A stretch of DNA of 64,000 nt, taken from positions 1-64,000 of the forward strand of contig JAGMUV010000055.1 of NCBI GenBank assembly GCA_020744425.1, written 5' to 3'. The translations under genes were made by a program, and so were the position numbers. Every line of letters begins with the position of its first letter. The stretch's first letter is position 1. The DNA comes from Dactylonectria macrodidyma (lineage: Eukaryota; Ascomycota; Sordariomycetes; Hypocreales; Nectriaceae). Positions 51,934-62,203 of the stretch are shown in pieces. A model generated the notes under the pieces. The model was not told the origin of the DNA. It saw only the letters and a program-made list of their open reading frames with translations, and ran no database searches.

Positions 51934-52305
51934 GTGCCTTCCGTTAGGAAGGTCTTTCTTATTCGCGCCCGACCCTTCACACCCCCGTCCCTGGCCTCTG
52001 ATTGGTTGCAAAGTTATCTACCTTCTGATTGGCTAATAAAATGTGGCTTCCTAACGGGAGGCCTTCCTAGCAAGCCGGTGTGGCGGCTGCTCCCCAGTTT
52101 GGTGCAGACAAGGGTAATACCAGTGCCTTCCGTTAGGAAGGTCTTTCTTATTCGCGCCCGACCCTTCACACCCCCGTCCCTGGCCTCTGATTGGTTGCAA
52201 AGTTATCTACCTTCTGATTGGCTAATAAATTGTGGCTTCCTAACGGGAGGCCTTCTTAGTAAGCCGGTGTGGCGGCTGCTCCCCAGTTTGGTGCAGACAA
52301 GGGTA
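51934..52305 (+). repeat. 189-bp tandem duplication
   Basis: The segment starting gtgccttccgttaggaaggt at 51934 is repeated from 52123 with few changes. Each unit holds 'ccgttaggaagg' and, later, the opposed 'cttcctaacgggagg'. Copy 1 of the element lacks this segment, passing directly from 'aataatgaggg' to 'tttggtgcagaca'. Confidence 0.9.
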
Positions 52306-52518
52306 ATAAGTTTCTCGAGCTCTGATTGGTCCAAGTTTTGTATTGCCAGCCGCAAATCGTTCGGCAACTGGCTGACGGCTCCAGATAAGTGGGTCCAGGC
52401 CACTCTGCACCATGTCGCCGTTTGTTTACTCAGAAGATGATTTGTTTACGTTACACTTGGCTGAAGATAGCCATTTCGTCCGCTTCAACGCTTCTGCGTG
52501 TCTTCTTTTCGTTAGGCA

Positions 52519-52958
52519 ATGGGTCCTAAATCTACTTCCCGGGAGCTCTATAATGGATATAATTTCCGTTGTCTGCCCGCTGTCGCGAGGAGAGACCGGC
52601 GGGTGACTTCGTTAGAAAAAGGAAGTCTGCTGGGAATACGAAGAACCGCCTTGATTGTCGTAATAAGAACGATTCTCATGTCAGCTCTGTCTCCCCACTC
52701 TGTAAGACCAATACTAACTAAATGAAGTATTCCAGATCCAGAGACGCGACCTTGACGCTGAGGAACCTAGCCTTAGCTAAGAGACGTGCCCCGAAGAGAA
52801 CCGCCGGAGATGCTGGCTTATTGCCTCCTAACGAGAGATCCAGAATTCAGCTTACGTCGCTAGAGAAACTACAGCAAATTTATACAGCTAGGAGGCTATT
52901 CCGAAAGTCACTTAGCCAGCTGCACGTTGTGCTGGGGACGCCATTTCCACTAACTTAA
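52519..52958 (+). pseudogene. Decayed N-terminal region of Helentron protein
   Basis: MGPKSTSRELYNGY and, after frameshifts through the zinc-ribbon part, SRDATLTLRNLALA, APKRTAGDAGLLPPNE and VVLGTPFPLT are colinear with 43096-43560 in copy 1. Multiple stops. Confidence 0.65.
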
Positions 52959-53125
52959 TAAAGTATGCGGCATTTCCGTGCTCTAGCTTCCTTACCTCTC
53001 GTGTAGCTAACGACCCATCCAATCGCCTCACATTCTGACCCATCTACTGCCCGAAGCAGCACAACTGGTTTGGATTACTCTTACTTGGCTGCTAGGTTCC
53101 ACAGGGCCGGGAAGCATCCGAGACC

Positions 53126-53580
53126 CTCATGTTATCATAATAGAGTTTAATAAGTACATTAGACTAGTGTTCCTAACTACCCCTGGTGGCAGGAAGATTG
53201 TCCCGATTCTCCTTATAGAGAGGGGCTTCCTCATCGGAGCCACTCTCTGCACTCTCACCCAGTTCCCCCTGATCATATGCTACGCTATTACCGTTTATAA
53301 GCCACAAAGCATCACAGAAGATATGATCGTTTCCGATCTCTCCTGCCGGGATTTCCAGACTGGGTTAAGCTACGTGGCTATCTCTCGTGTGAAGACGCTC
53401 GAGGGTTTGATGTTTGATGCACCATTTGATCGTAATCACCTGATCTACGGGTCTTTCTTGGATGGCGTGAAGATGAAGATGAGGGATCAGGAGCTTCGGA
53501 AACGACAGGTGCTCACACGGAATCCGTACATGTCACTTAATACCAAGAATGGCCATGGCAATGGATCATTACGTAGATAA
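53126..53580 (+). pseudogene. PIF1-type helicase C-terminus
   Basis: PHVIIIEFNKYIRLVFLTTP followed by QFPLIICYAITVYKPQSIT (motif V region, usually 'A.TVHK.QG') and FQTGLSYVAISRVKTLEGL (motif VI, 'YVAISRVK'). The tail VKMKMRDQELRKRQVLTRNP is shared with copy 1. Walker motifs are missing. Confidence 0.85.
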
Positions 53581-53689
53581 TGCAGTAGTAGTAATAGCAT
53601 CCCGGGTCGCGGACACACAGCCTTCGGCTGAGGCTACCCCATGCACCCCATCGCCGCTCCAATGTGCATGGGGTGACGTAGTATTTTAG

Positions 53690-53837
53690 TGAGACTATTA
53701 GTCTGCGACCCTCGCACTGGACTATTGGTCAGTCTGGGCGAGTTACACTGAACCATCAGTGTGGTCCGAGAGGCCTGCACTGGACCATCAGTGTAGTCCG
53801 AGAGACGTACACTGAACCAATAGTCCATGGACTATTT
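53690..53837. repeat. Quasi-palindromic tandem repeats
   Basis: Units of ~31-33 bp such as 'cactggaccatcagtgtagt' and 'cactgaaccatcagtgtggt' followed by 'ccgagag', each containing an inverted 'ggac(c/t)at...agtcc'. Related sequence ('gtgtggactaatagtgctct', 'ggtccacactattagga') continues on the other side of the LINE at 54522-54562, so the LINE inserted into this repeat. Confidence 0.7.
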
Positions 53838-53849
53838 GTCTGGACTACA

Positions 53850-54509
53850 ATCAATCAATCAATCAATTTATTAACGCCCGGCGGCTTAAGCCGAAAGGGC
53901 ACCAGTTAGTAATATTACCATACATTGCCCAAATTGTGTCCTAGTCTCCTCAAGCCCATACTATGTCCTCGCCTTGCTTATGCATTCTCATTTGCGCTCT
54001 CTCTCTCTACGGATTCCCGTGGGTTAGTAATATTGTTAACGAACTAGCTTGAAGCCTATTCTCCAAGTGTTCAGTGTCCTATCTACGGCGGCTGAAGCGG
54101 TGTTCGCTATTTCGGCACGGGGTGAGGGTAGGGTGAGGTCGAAATAGGAGAGTTGTAAGGGGGGTTGATAGGGAGAGGCCTGTCTCCCCAGTTAACTTGC
54201 ATCAAGGCGGCTCGTGGCCAACGCAAATCGGATTGTCGCCCGAACGGCATTCATGTTTGGCATCCATTTTTGATCATCAGATGGCGACTTTCCTCCAAGA
54301 TAAAAAGAGACATTGCTCCTCTGGGCGCTAGTGCATTGAAGCATCTCTGCACGGTATGCTGTCCACTTTCGGCATCGGAAGAGGAAGTGTTCAACTGTCT
54401 CCCTCGCTCGTCCACAATCACACCAGTCCGATGGTACCGCTTTGACGTGGAAGAGGTATGCATTCAATCTCGCTATACCTGTTCTCAGCTGGGCAAGTAC
54501 ACTGGCAGC
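53850..54509 (-). mobile_element. 5'-truncated Tad-like LINE with 12-bp target duplication
   Basis: 660 bp, minus strand, flanked by gtctggactaca at 53838-53849 and 54510-54521. The 3' end reads CCGGGCGTTAATAAATTGAT followed by more TTGA units, a simple-repeat tail typical of fungal LINEs. The coding part is the last ~105 codons of the reverse-transcriptase protein. Confidence 0.9.
54192..54509 (-). pseudogene. LINE reverse-transcriptase protein, C-terminus
   Basis: AASVLAQLRTGIARLNAYLF, then CDCGRARETVEHFLFRCRKW (a C-X-C...H...C zinc-knuckle-like motif conserved at the end of Tad1-type LINE proteins) and PNMNAVRATIRFALATSRLD before the stop at 54192. Everything upstream was lost by 5' truncation at insertion. 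Confidence 0.88.
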
Positions 54510-54562
54510 GTCTGGACTACAGTGTGGACTAATAGTGCTCTTAATGGTCCACACTATTAGGA

Positions 54563-55831
54563 GCCCTGCGTAGCCCTGGTTACCCCCTCGAGGCGTAGCA
54601 GTGGCTGCTAATTAGTCCTTGGCATGCGTATTCATGGTGCACAAAGACACCATGGGCCATATCACGTCAGAAAATCCTACGTCTATTGGACAGAATGACT
54701 GAAGTAACAGCGCCGCTCTGGTCGCTAAAGGTGTTGCCAGTTTTGGAAGCCTCGCATCGTTGCCACAAGGAATGGTCGGACGCAGCTTGGTCTTTCACCG
54801 TCAAAAGAAACTCAAAAGGGGCAGGGGTGGCATCAGCTCATCGCTATGTAATTTTTGGTAATTGAAAAGCGGGCAGGTCCTTTTATGATGGCGATGCTAC
54901 GTCGGTCACCCTCTTTGACAAGCCACCGATCACCTTGAAGGGAACCATCCACCATCCACCAAGCGCTAATTGTGTACCTAAATTTTTTGCAATGTGAGCT
55001 TCATCTTGCACTTAGGTATCGATCCACAGCTCATTTTACGCTGGTGAAACTAACTGACGCTCAGACCCGCAAGAACCTCTTTCAGACACGACTCGTATAA
55101 TGGCCGAAATCAAGTTCCTAGCCACATCAACTTCCCCGCAAATGTCACGCGGAATCCCTCCGCGCTAATGACAGCAAACCTTTCACACGTCATGCATCGT
55201 CTGGTAATGCTCATAGTTTGGAGATAAGAGCTGTGAGCCGTGGTGCATTCACCGAGTGTCAAACTGTGGCGTAGATGTGAGGGTGGGCAGTGCAAGCCAT
55301 TGACCCCTTTAGGACTGTCCGACAACTGGGGGTTCCTAAACCTCCTCATTTCCGCCCCCTCTAGTTCTACAGATTGCAAAGGTTTCGCCACATAACTCGG
55401 ATGTTATACGTGGAAGATAAGAAGTGCTATCTCTCAGCCCCGGCTTATCTACTACTTATCACACCCCCACGAGGAATGCACTATCCCGTAAGCCTTAAGG
55501 GGCATCGTCGTCTGGGTCGTCGAGGATGTATAGATATGTAATGGGTGCCGCAGGTTGGGTGTCACGGTTTGATGCGAGGCTTGACTGATACTTTGAACCG
55601 AGCAGCTTAGTGTGAGATTGATGTCCTATTAGACGGCTTCGACTCAAGCCTCCTCGACGACCGATATTCATTACCCCGCCTTAGAAAATTCGTTCAAGCT
55701 GCCAAAGTCATATTTAATCAAGTCCTGCCATCTTGACCAGAGGGCTCGCGAGTAGGACTTGAACCTCCGTCACAAATCCATACATCCACCGAACAAACAC
55801 CAGCCGTCTTACACCAAGAACGTTGTCCAGC
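54563..55831. other. Intergenic, upstream of the permease
   Basis: No convincing gene on either strand. The last few hundred bases probably hold the permease promoter. Confidence 0.45.
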
Positions 55832-57918
55832 ATGGCAGGCGACGAAGAAGCCCTCGTGGCGCCGCAGGTGACCAGTGTGCTGGCCAAGGGCGACCTCCCT
55901 GACTATATTTCTCAAATGTCGGCGGATGAGCAGACCCTCGCAGCGTTGGGATACAAGCAAGAGTTCAAGCGAGAATTCTCGGCCTGGTCAACATTTGCCG
56001 TCAGCTTTGCCGTCATGGGCCTTCTCCCCAGCATCGGAACAACCATGTGGTATGGACTTGGCTACGGTATGTCTCGCCAGATGCTGAGTTAGACTCATGT
56101 TGCTGATTCCATCTCCAGCCGGTCCAGCTGCTAATACCTGGGGCTGGCTTGTCTCTGTCTTTTTCATCATTTGTGTAAGACTGCCATCCCGTTGATAGCT
56201 CTATACTTGGTCGACGTCGTTCTAACAGGACTAGGTTGCCATGTCAATGGCAGAATTGGCGTCAAGCATGCCGACTTCGGGTGGGCTGTACTATGCGGCA
56301 ACTGTCCTTGCTGGGCCCAAGTATGGTCCTCTTGCAGCTTGGATTACCGGCTGGGCAAACTGGTTGGTGCAAGTCACAGGCGCCCCAAGTGTCGGCTTCG
56401 GTTGCGGTTAGTGAAAACTTTCCCTCTGAACTTATGAGTCTAGATCTGATGGATCCATGTAGCCGGAATGATCCTAGCTGTCGCCTCGATGAGAAACCCT
56501 GACTACGTCCCAACGGACTGGCAGACGTTTCTGCTAACGGTATTCATCATGATCACCCAGTCGTTCCTCAGCAGCATGCCAACTCTATGGATCGCAAACT
56601 TCAACTCAGTGGGAAGCGTCATCAACGTGGCCTGCCTGATGATAACCATTATCATTATTCCAACAGCAACAACAGCGTCCCCGAAGTTCCAGCCAAGTGA
56701 CTTTGCGTGGGGAATCCAAAACTTCACCGACTGGCCCGATGGCACGGCAGTTCTCATGTCGTTTCTCGCCATCACTTGGACAATGTCTGGCTATGGTTTG
56801 TCGCCCCTTGTTTCCCCGAGGCCTATTACTCGAGCACTCTTAGGGAATGCGCGTGCTCCGCTCAAAATAGATAGCCTTGGCTAACCACATACCACTTTCT
56901 CTCCAGACTCTTCGTTTCACTTGTCAGAGGAGTGTTCGAATGCAGCAGTAGCCACGCCCCGATCAATTGTCATGACCGCTGTTTCTGGATCCATCTTTGG
57001 GTTCATTTTGAACACTCTTATTGCCTACACCATCCAAGACGTCGAGGCAATCTTTGAGAGCGACTTGGTAAGCCAAGAACAGGAAGCATATCAACTCGCC
57101 AGCTAACCACCACACAGGGTCAACCTTGGGCCGCGTATCTGACGCAGATCCTCCCCGAGCCAGTCGCCATTGCTGTTTTGTGCATGACCATCGTGTGTGC
57201 TTACTCGATGGGCCAGGGCTGCATGGTCAGCGCCAGTCGAGTTTGCTTTGCATATGCCCGAGACGACTGCTACGGCGTGCTCAGCCCAACCCTCAAGAAG
57301 GTCAATCGACACACTCTGACCCCGGTCAACGCAGTTTGGTTTAATACTTTGATTGGGGTGCTGTGCATGCTCCTGCTCTTTGGAGGAGACGCTAGCATTA
57401 CGGCCATCTTCTCCGTTGGCGCCATTGCTGCGTACATTGCCTTCGTCCTCCCCGTCTTCATCAAGATCGCGTTTGTGGGGAACAACTTCCGCCCTGGACC
57501 CTGGAATCTTGGAAAGTTCAGTGTGCCGTGTGGTATCATCTCCTGCGCCTTTACATTGGTCATGACGCCCATCTTCTGCTTCCCGGCCTACCGTGGCAAG
57601 AACTTGACAGCCGATGGCATGAACTGGACTTGTGTCGTCTTTGTAAGTCGTCCTCGAATGAAGCATGAACAAAGCTAACATGAATGCTGCAGGGTGTCCC
57701 CATGTTGTTTGTCATCATTTGGTTCTTCGTTGATGCACACAAATGGTTCAAGGGACCTAAGATCAACATCGAAGTACGTAACTCCTGCGCATACGCGTTT
57801 AAACCCACAATTGCTAATATGATTCCAGCACCGCATGAAAGGAAAGGACACGATGGCCGAAGGGGTGGAGGTTAAGGACTCGACACTTGTTCCTAATGTG
57901 TCAACAATGGGTGCTTGA
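55832..57918 (+). CDS. Amino-acid/GABA permease (APC superfamily)
   Basis: Eight exons: 55832-56066, 56119-56174, 56235-56406, 56463-56795, 56907-57067, 57118-57642, 57693-57773, 57829-57918. All introns are GT-AG of 50-111 nt. Coding length 1653 nt, exactly 550 codons plus stop. The hydrophilic N-terminus leads to FSAWSTFAVSFAVMGLLPSI (TM1, with the unwound-helix sequence of APC transporters), AMSMAELASSMPTSGGLYYA (TM2-3, the signature region), LAAWITGWANWLVQVTG and later FLAITWTMSGYDSSFHLSEE, a block typical of fungal GABA/choline/amino-acid permeases of the AAT family. About 12 membrane segments are expected. It should import an amino acid, GABA, choline or polyamine by proton symport; the substrate cannot be read from sequence. 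No lesion seen. Confidence 0.92.
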
Positions 57919-58344
57919 CTTTGTTGTGATCACGCGATAGCATAGATGGGTGGAGCCTGCCATCTAGAGCCAAGCCACCGTCATAGAAATATCCCAGCAA
58001 AGGCAATGATTGTCACTTCCTCCTGCAGCTTGCATGTGATCAATAAGTTGCTCGCGGAGACAGCCGTCTCCACGAGCATAACTGGGTTAGTAGGGCTTCT
58101 TGGAGAACCTCGATGACGAGTGTATTTTGACTGCATGGAGCCGTTACAGTAACAATCTTGGTCGCAGGTAGCCTAGTGGTCAGGGACGAGTTGTCAACAC
58201 CCGAGGCAAGATACTGAACCAATCCTTACGTATCAGCTAATTTCCGTGCTCAGCGCTTGCTTCGGAAAGTGCCGTCGTCAAGCCGTATGAGTGACGCTTA
58301 CCAATCAAATCCTGCATATGGAAAGTTCCGTGCGCCCTGGCTTA
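57919..58344. other. Downstream of permease; no gene
   Basis: Contains an imperfect inverted repeat near 58056-58078 (ggagacagccgtctcc). Nothing else recognised. Confidence 0.4.
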
Positions 58345-58475
58345 CGGATGGATGGATTTTATTTCGCCCGGAGGGAAGTCCCTATCTCTTCGGCTGCTAA
58401 AAACCTCCACGAAGTCACGAGCCCCACATGACCCCTGCGATGACGAGAGTACAAGCGGGGTACCCAAAGTTCCCC
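58345..58475 (-). repeat. Possible LINE 3' end
   Basis: Minus strand reads CTCCGGGCGAAATAAAATCC followed by ATCC units, the same layout (CGGGCG + AT-rich + simple repeat) as the LINE at 53850. Only a short body remains. Confidence 0.45.
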
Positions 58476-58526
58476 TTATGAAGCATTTGCTAGCAAAACA
58501 CCATACAAATCATTTTGAAGAGAACA

Positions 58527-59493
58527 ATGACTTCCCAATCAATTCCTGAAGAGGCGCAGGCACTCAATGCCTTCGACGACAAGAGCTTTATCAAGAAAAA
58601 GCACAGCTATCCAGTGGGGCCCAATGAATCCACCCGGGCGCCGGTTTTTCCGGCCGATACGACCCGCGGCCATAGCTTCGAGCCATTCCACATAGAAGCT
58701 CGCGACCTTCACATCAACCAACTGCCCCATACGCCGCTGCAGCTATTCCAGCTTTCCTGCCTATTTGGCTCGTTGAGAAATGGATTCACTACAGCAATAG
58801 CTGGGTCGCTAGTTTGATCGCAAAGGGCGTAACTGACAGCTGGAATGACGAGCTGAAGCCAAAGTCAAGGGTTTGGAGCTGGGGGCAAGGGATCACTGTT
58901 GCAGATGTATACATATGGTTCGGCATGCTGATTTACGTAGGAATTCACAAGGAAAGAAGGTTCGAAAGCCACTGGAGTACCCCAAAGCTGGGGAAGCAAG
59001 GCGCTCTTCACTCTATCCTCAAGTTCATGCCCCTATCGAAGTTTCAGCTCATCCACCGCTATCTCCGTCCCTTTGACCACACCAAGATTGACGAGACTGC
59101 GCCTCTTCCTAAGGTCTTCCAAGCTGCTGAAAAGTGGTCTGACCTTATCCAGCAAGTGTCACTCCACCTTTTTCAACCAGGCACTTATCTCGCTGTAGAT
59201 GAGTGCATGATCCGCTACACAGGCAAATCAGAAGAGACGGCTACGTTGAAGAATAAGCCCGTGAAGCTAGGGTTCAAGATATGGGTCGTCGCACAGAAGG
59301 GCTTTCTCCTTAGGTGGCTGTGGCACCTTAAGAACTCTAGATACGGCGCTGTTGGCATTGAACCCGCGAAGACGAGGGCCTCGAGAGGGCGCGGCAAGAA
59401 GCAGGAGGAAGGCAGCGATGTAATCCCCCTGAACCCGACCCAGAGCGTCGTTGTTGCCCTATGTAATCTGCTGCCAAAGCAGACATATCATGT
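58527..59493 (+). pseudogene. piggyBac-type transposase, PB-4, truncated
   Basis: Starts MTSQSIPEEAQALNAFDDKS. A one-base deletion near 58752 breaks the frame (QLFQL, then continuing PIWLVEKWIHYSNSWVASLI in the other frame). The later frame contains LAVDECMIRYTGKSEE and LRWLWHLKNSRYGAVGIEPA and ends abruptly at PKQTYHV, where FIDNLF would be expected; foreign sequence follows. The second and third catalytic regions are lost. The ~40 bp before the start resemble those before PB-2. Confidence 0.88.
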
Positions 59494-60478
59494 CGCATTG
59501 CTAGCTACACTAAAAGGGAATGCGCACTCCGCTAGGACGTAGTGCAAATACTATAGATATACTGAATGTGACATACCCCCCCAGATTAGCGATTGTTGCG
59601 TGAGGTGATCTGAATAGTGGTGTCGAGAGGCAGGCTGTACTGCTCTGTGTGACTGTGCCCGGCTTGATGTGTGTGTGACGCCCGGTGCGACCTTGTTGTA
59701 AGATGGCGGGGTTCGAGCTGCTGACCTCATCTGGTTGGCGTAGGGGTTGCCTATTTCAGCTGCGACAGCAATTATCAGTGGAAGTTACAGGTTATTAACC
59801 TCCCGGCATACTTGGGCATTGTAGAGGGAGCTCTACCCACTCTACCCGGTAGGGTAGAGGAGGTATCTACTCTACTCTACCCAGGTAGAGTAGAGCAGAA
59901 GTGGGTAGAGCTACCCACTCTACCCGCTCCTGATTGGTCAATTAGATCTTATCATTTGATAAGATTGTAAGATTGTGGATGCCGAAGTCCTTGAAGAGTC
60001 GTCTAATTTTATTGATTCTGCTCAATATATATTGTGGTGACCTCTCACGTGAGTTCAGATGCTACCGAACATGCTGCCTGCTACTGCCTGCTACTGCCTG
60101 CACTAGCTCGGCTACTGCCTACCTGCAGCCTACTTGGCACTACGTTGAATAGTTCACTCCTTTGCAAATATATGTAGCTAGAAACCTTTGCAAGGAATCA
60201 ATTTAGTTCTCATCTCCTTCCCTGCCTGTTACTACCGGCATCCACACCAAGATATTGTTTTATCCTCAATCTTTATTATATAGGTCTCTGATACGTGAAA
60301 TCACGTGAGGATCATCAGTCACGTGAGCAATGCCTCAAAAGGGCCTGCAGGGCCCTTCTGACTTTGCTTCATCATCATTCTTCTTCATACAACAATACAA
60401 TCCATCACCTGCTATTGCAGCTTTCTGGCCCTTCGTGCCCCCTAGGGCCTCTGGCCCTTGGCCATCGCCTCTTTTCGT
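59494..60478. other. Repeat-rich spacer
   Basis: Sequence joined to the broken PB-4, no gene. Contains repeats of 'ctacccactctaccc' and its complement (59820-59935) and of 'ctgcctgcta' (60073-60125). Confidence 0.45.
59820..59935. repeat. Inverted/tandem 'gggtagag' repeats
   Basis: Alternating 'tctaccc' and 'gggtaga' runs, e.g. 'ctacccactctacccggtag' and 'gtgggtagagctacccactc', able to fold on themselves. Confidence 0.75.
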
Positions 60479-61115
60479 ATCAATGAACTTGATGATTGAG
60501 TGTTCAGGGCGCTGATCCTCTAGCTTAGGAGTCTTCCAATAGTCTCCGATCGCGATTTCCTTATGAATTCCTATAAATTAGGATTCCAAGCCAGATATAT
60601 ACTTCTGCGGCGCAGGTAGGCTTCCAGCCTTGCAGCCGTGACCGGTCTTTCAATTCATGGTCCCGGCTATCAATAGCGCCCCTTTCTAGCAAGCTGTTGA
60701 CCCAGCTGTTGGTATATTGAACCCAGCTGTTGACTAGGGAAAGAGGCACAAAGTGTTGGAATAGGTATAGCGGCTCTTGGGGCAGCTGGTTGACCCTAAG
60801 ATCGCGCCTTTCTATATTGAAAGGTTGGAAATTGAAGCCCCGGGTTTCGGAAGGCGGAAAAACAGGCCGCCGGGTGCTATCGCACTTATGCTCGCGGCGG
60901 CTGTTATCTTCGTTGATGAAGGTGCGGTCGTCATAGGCATTAGCAGCCTCTGCAGGGATCGATTGAGAGCTCATTGACGGTTACAGAATGATTTATATGA
61001 TGATATTGGTGAGAATGATTGATGATGCGTCTTAGGTTCTCCGCATGTACTGGTCATATGACAGGGGTGGTGTGGGGCGAGGTACTTTCGGGAGCCTTAA
61101 CACATTTGAAGGGAT
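60479..61115 (-). pseudogene. piggyBac-type transposase N-terminus, PB-5
   Basis: From the Met at 60974 (MSSQSIPAEAANAYDDRTFI) through SRLQGWKPTCAAEVYIWLGI. A frameshift near 60570 leads to IHKEIAIGDYWKTPKLEDQR and HSIIKF, where similarity ends at about 60480. The terminal repeat at 61091-61115 (ggagccttaacacatttgaa, then ggg) matches PB-1's end, so one end of the element is preserved while the other two thirds are gone. Confidence 0.85.
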
Positions 61116-61123
61116 GGGGTTAT

Positions 61124-61327
61124 TGTTGAATGTTGGAGGGTACACCCTCAACTTCAGGATTAAGGTTCAGGATTAAAGTTTGTAGTCCTAAACTTAGATC
61201 GTAGGACTTTCATCTAGGACTTTCTAGGACTCAAGTCCTAGAAGGAACCAGTCGAAGATATAAGGTCTCAAAGGTCCTTCGATTGCGAGGATCAAGAAAT
61301 ACACACAATTCACCTCAATATCTGACA
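61124..61327. mobile_element. Solo LTR, 204 bp, family 3
   Basis: Begins TGTTGAATG and ends ATCTGACA, with gttat at 61119-61123 and 61328-61332. It lies between the PB-5 end and the Tc1 remnant. Confidence 0.75.
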
Positions 61328-61328
61328 G

Positions 61329-61986
61329 TTATCCATTAACTTTGGTGGTCCTGGATGGTAAAGCGCGGCGCAGTGTCGCGCTGCTTACTGGCAGACTCAG
61401 CTCATTGACGAGTTCCTTCCGAGTTAGATCTGGATCTTGACGGACCTTGCACATAAGTGCACGTATATCCCGAGGCGAGAGACTCTTAGGCCGTCCAGAG
61501 CAAAGTTTGGATTGGAGTGAATCGGTCTCCTTGAAGGGTTGAAAAATGCGTGTCACAGCAGCTGGAGAGACACCTGTCAAGCTCCGGAGACCTTCGCTTA
61601 CTGTTGGATGTCAAGGGCAAGGATCACAACCATCGTGAATAGCTTCACGGTCAGCGTGAACGCTACACCATCACTAACGACAGGCAACAGCCTGGTGCCT
61701 ATGAGATCGGCAGACTGAACACAGGTATAAGAGACCGACTTTCGTCGCTCCTTTTAGATAGGGAGGCTCAGGTTTTTAGTCCTCAATCTACACTGATCTT
61801 TTGTTCAATGTCTGCATTTGTGTATCGGTGCTAGGTTGACAACACCAAAATCGCGTGCGACAGCGCTTCGCTTTGCACCTGCGAGAACAGCAGCAATAAT
61901 GGCCGCACGAGTATCAGGATTGATTTCCTGGTTAGGTTGACGGTTTCCGCTGATAACGGTACCAAAAGATCGCAAATTGGATAACA
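61329..61986 (-). pseudogene. Tc1-like transposase N-terminal HTH region, split
   Basis: Minus strand: NQEINPDTRAAIIAAVLAGA and KRSAVARDFGV (61950-61845), then, after an LTR-like insertion, SEGLRSLTGVSPAAVTRIF and SGRPKSLSPRDIRALMCKVR (61600-61330). Two helix-turn-helix units as in Tc1/Tc3 transposases. The DDE domain is missing. Confidence 0.8.
61602..61844. repeat. LTR-like dispersed repeat, copy 2
   Basis: TGTTGGATGTCAAGG...GGTTGACAACA, related to 7290-7495. It splits the Tc1 HTH coding sequence. No perfect target duplication found, so its exact ends are uncertain. Confidence 0.5.
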
Positions 61987-62203
61987 TTTTGTAAAGTTGT
62001 GGAGAGATGAAGGAAGAAGGGGTGTCGCGATGCATTTGGAAAAGTGACGCGGGTCGCGACGCGGGCGCCACTTTACATCCACTACGTCCATTCCACTCCA
62101 CCATCCCTTTGCGACTGCTAAGGCAGCCTGCATGAGTCGGCCCACAGTTTTCCCGGTTTTGGACCACTAGACGGCCTAGAATGATAGATACATTGCTTAG
62201 CAC
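61987..62203. other. Spacer
   Basis: No gene seen between the Tc1 remnant and PB-6. Confidence 0.35.

Larger units (their letters stand above)
51884..53686 (+). mobile_element. Helentron-like element, copy 2 (internally deleted)
   Basis: Left end CAGCCGAAGGCTGACTCTAC after a T. The inverted subTIR cagccttcggctgaggctac lies at 53618-53637, then a hairpin caccccat...atggggtg and gtagtatt, with T following. Contains a 189-bp two-copy repeat near the left end, a decayed N-terminal region, and the helicase C-terminus absent from copy 1. The deletions differ, so the two copies decayed separately from a longer ancestor. Confidence 0.65.

Noticed and set aside
51928..52440. 170-codon frame with internal repeats
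   Set aside because: It simply reads across the 189-bp non-coding tandem duplication of Helentron copy 2, which copy 1 lacks.
58155..58215. tRNA-like A box (tagcctagtgg)
   Set aside because: No B box (ggttcga) at the right distance and no cloverleaf could be drawn.
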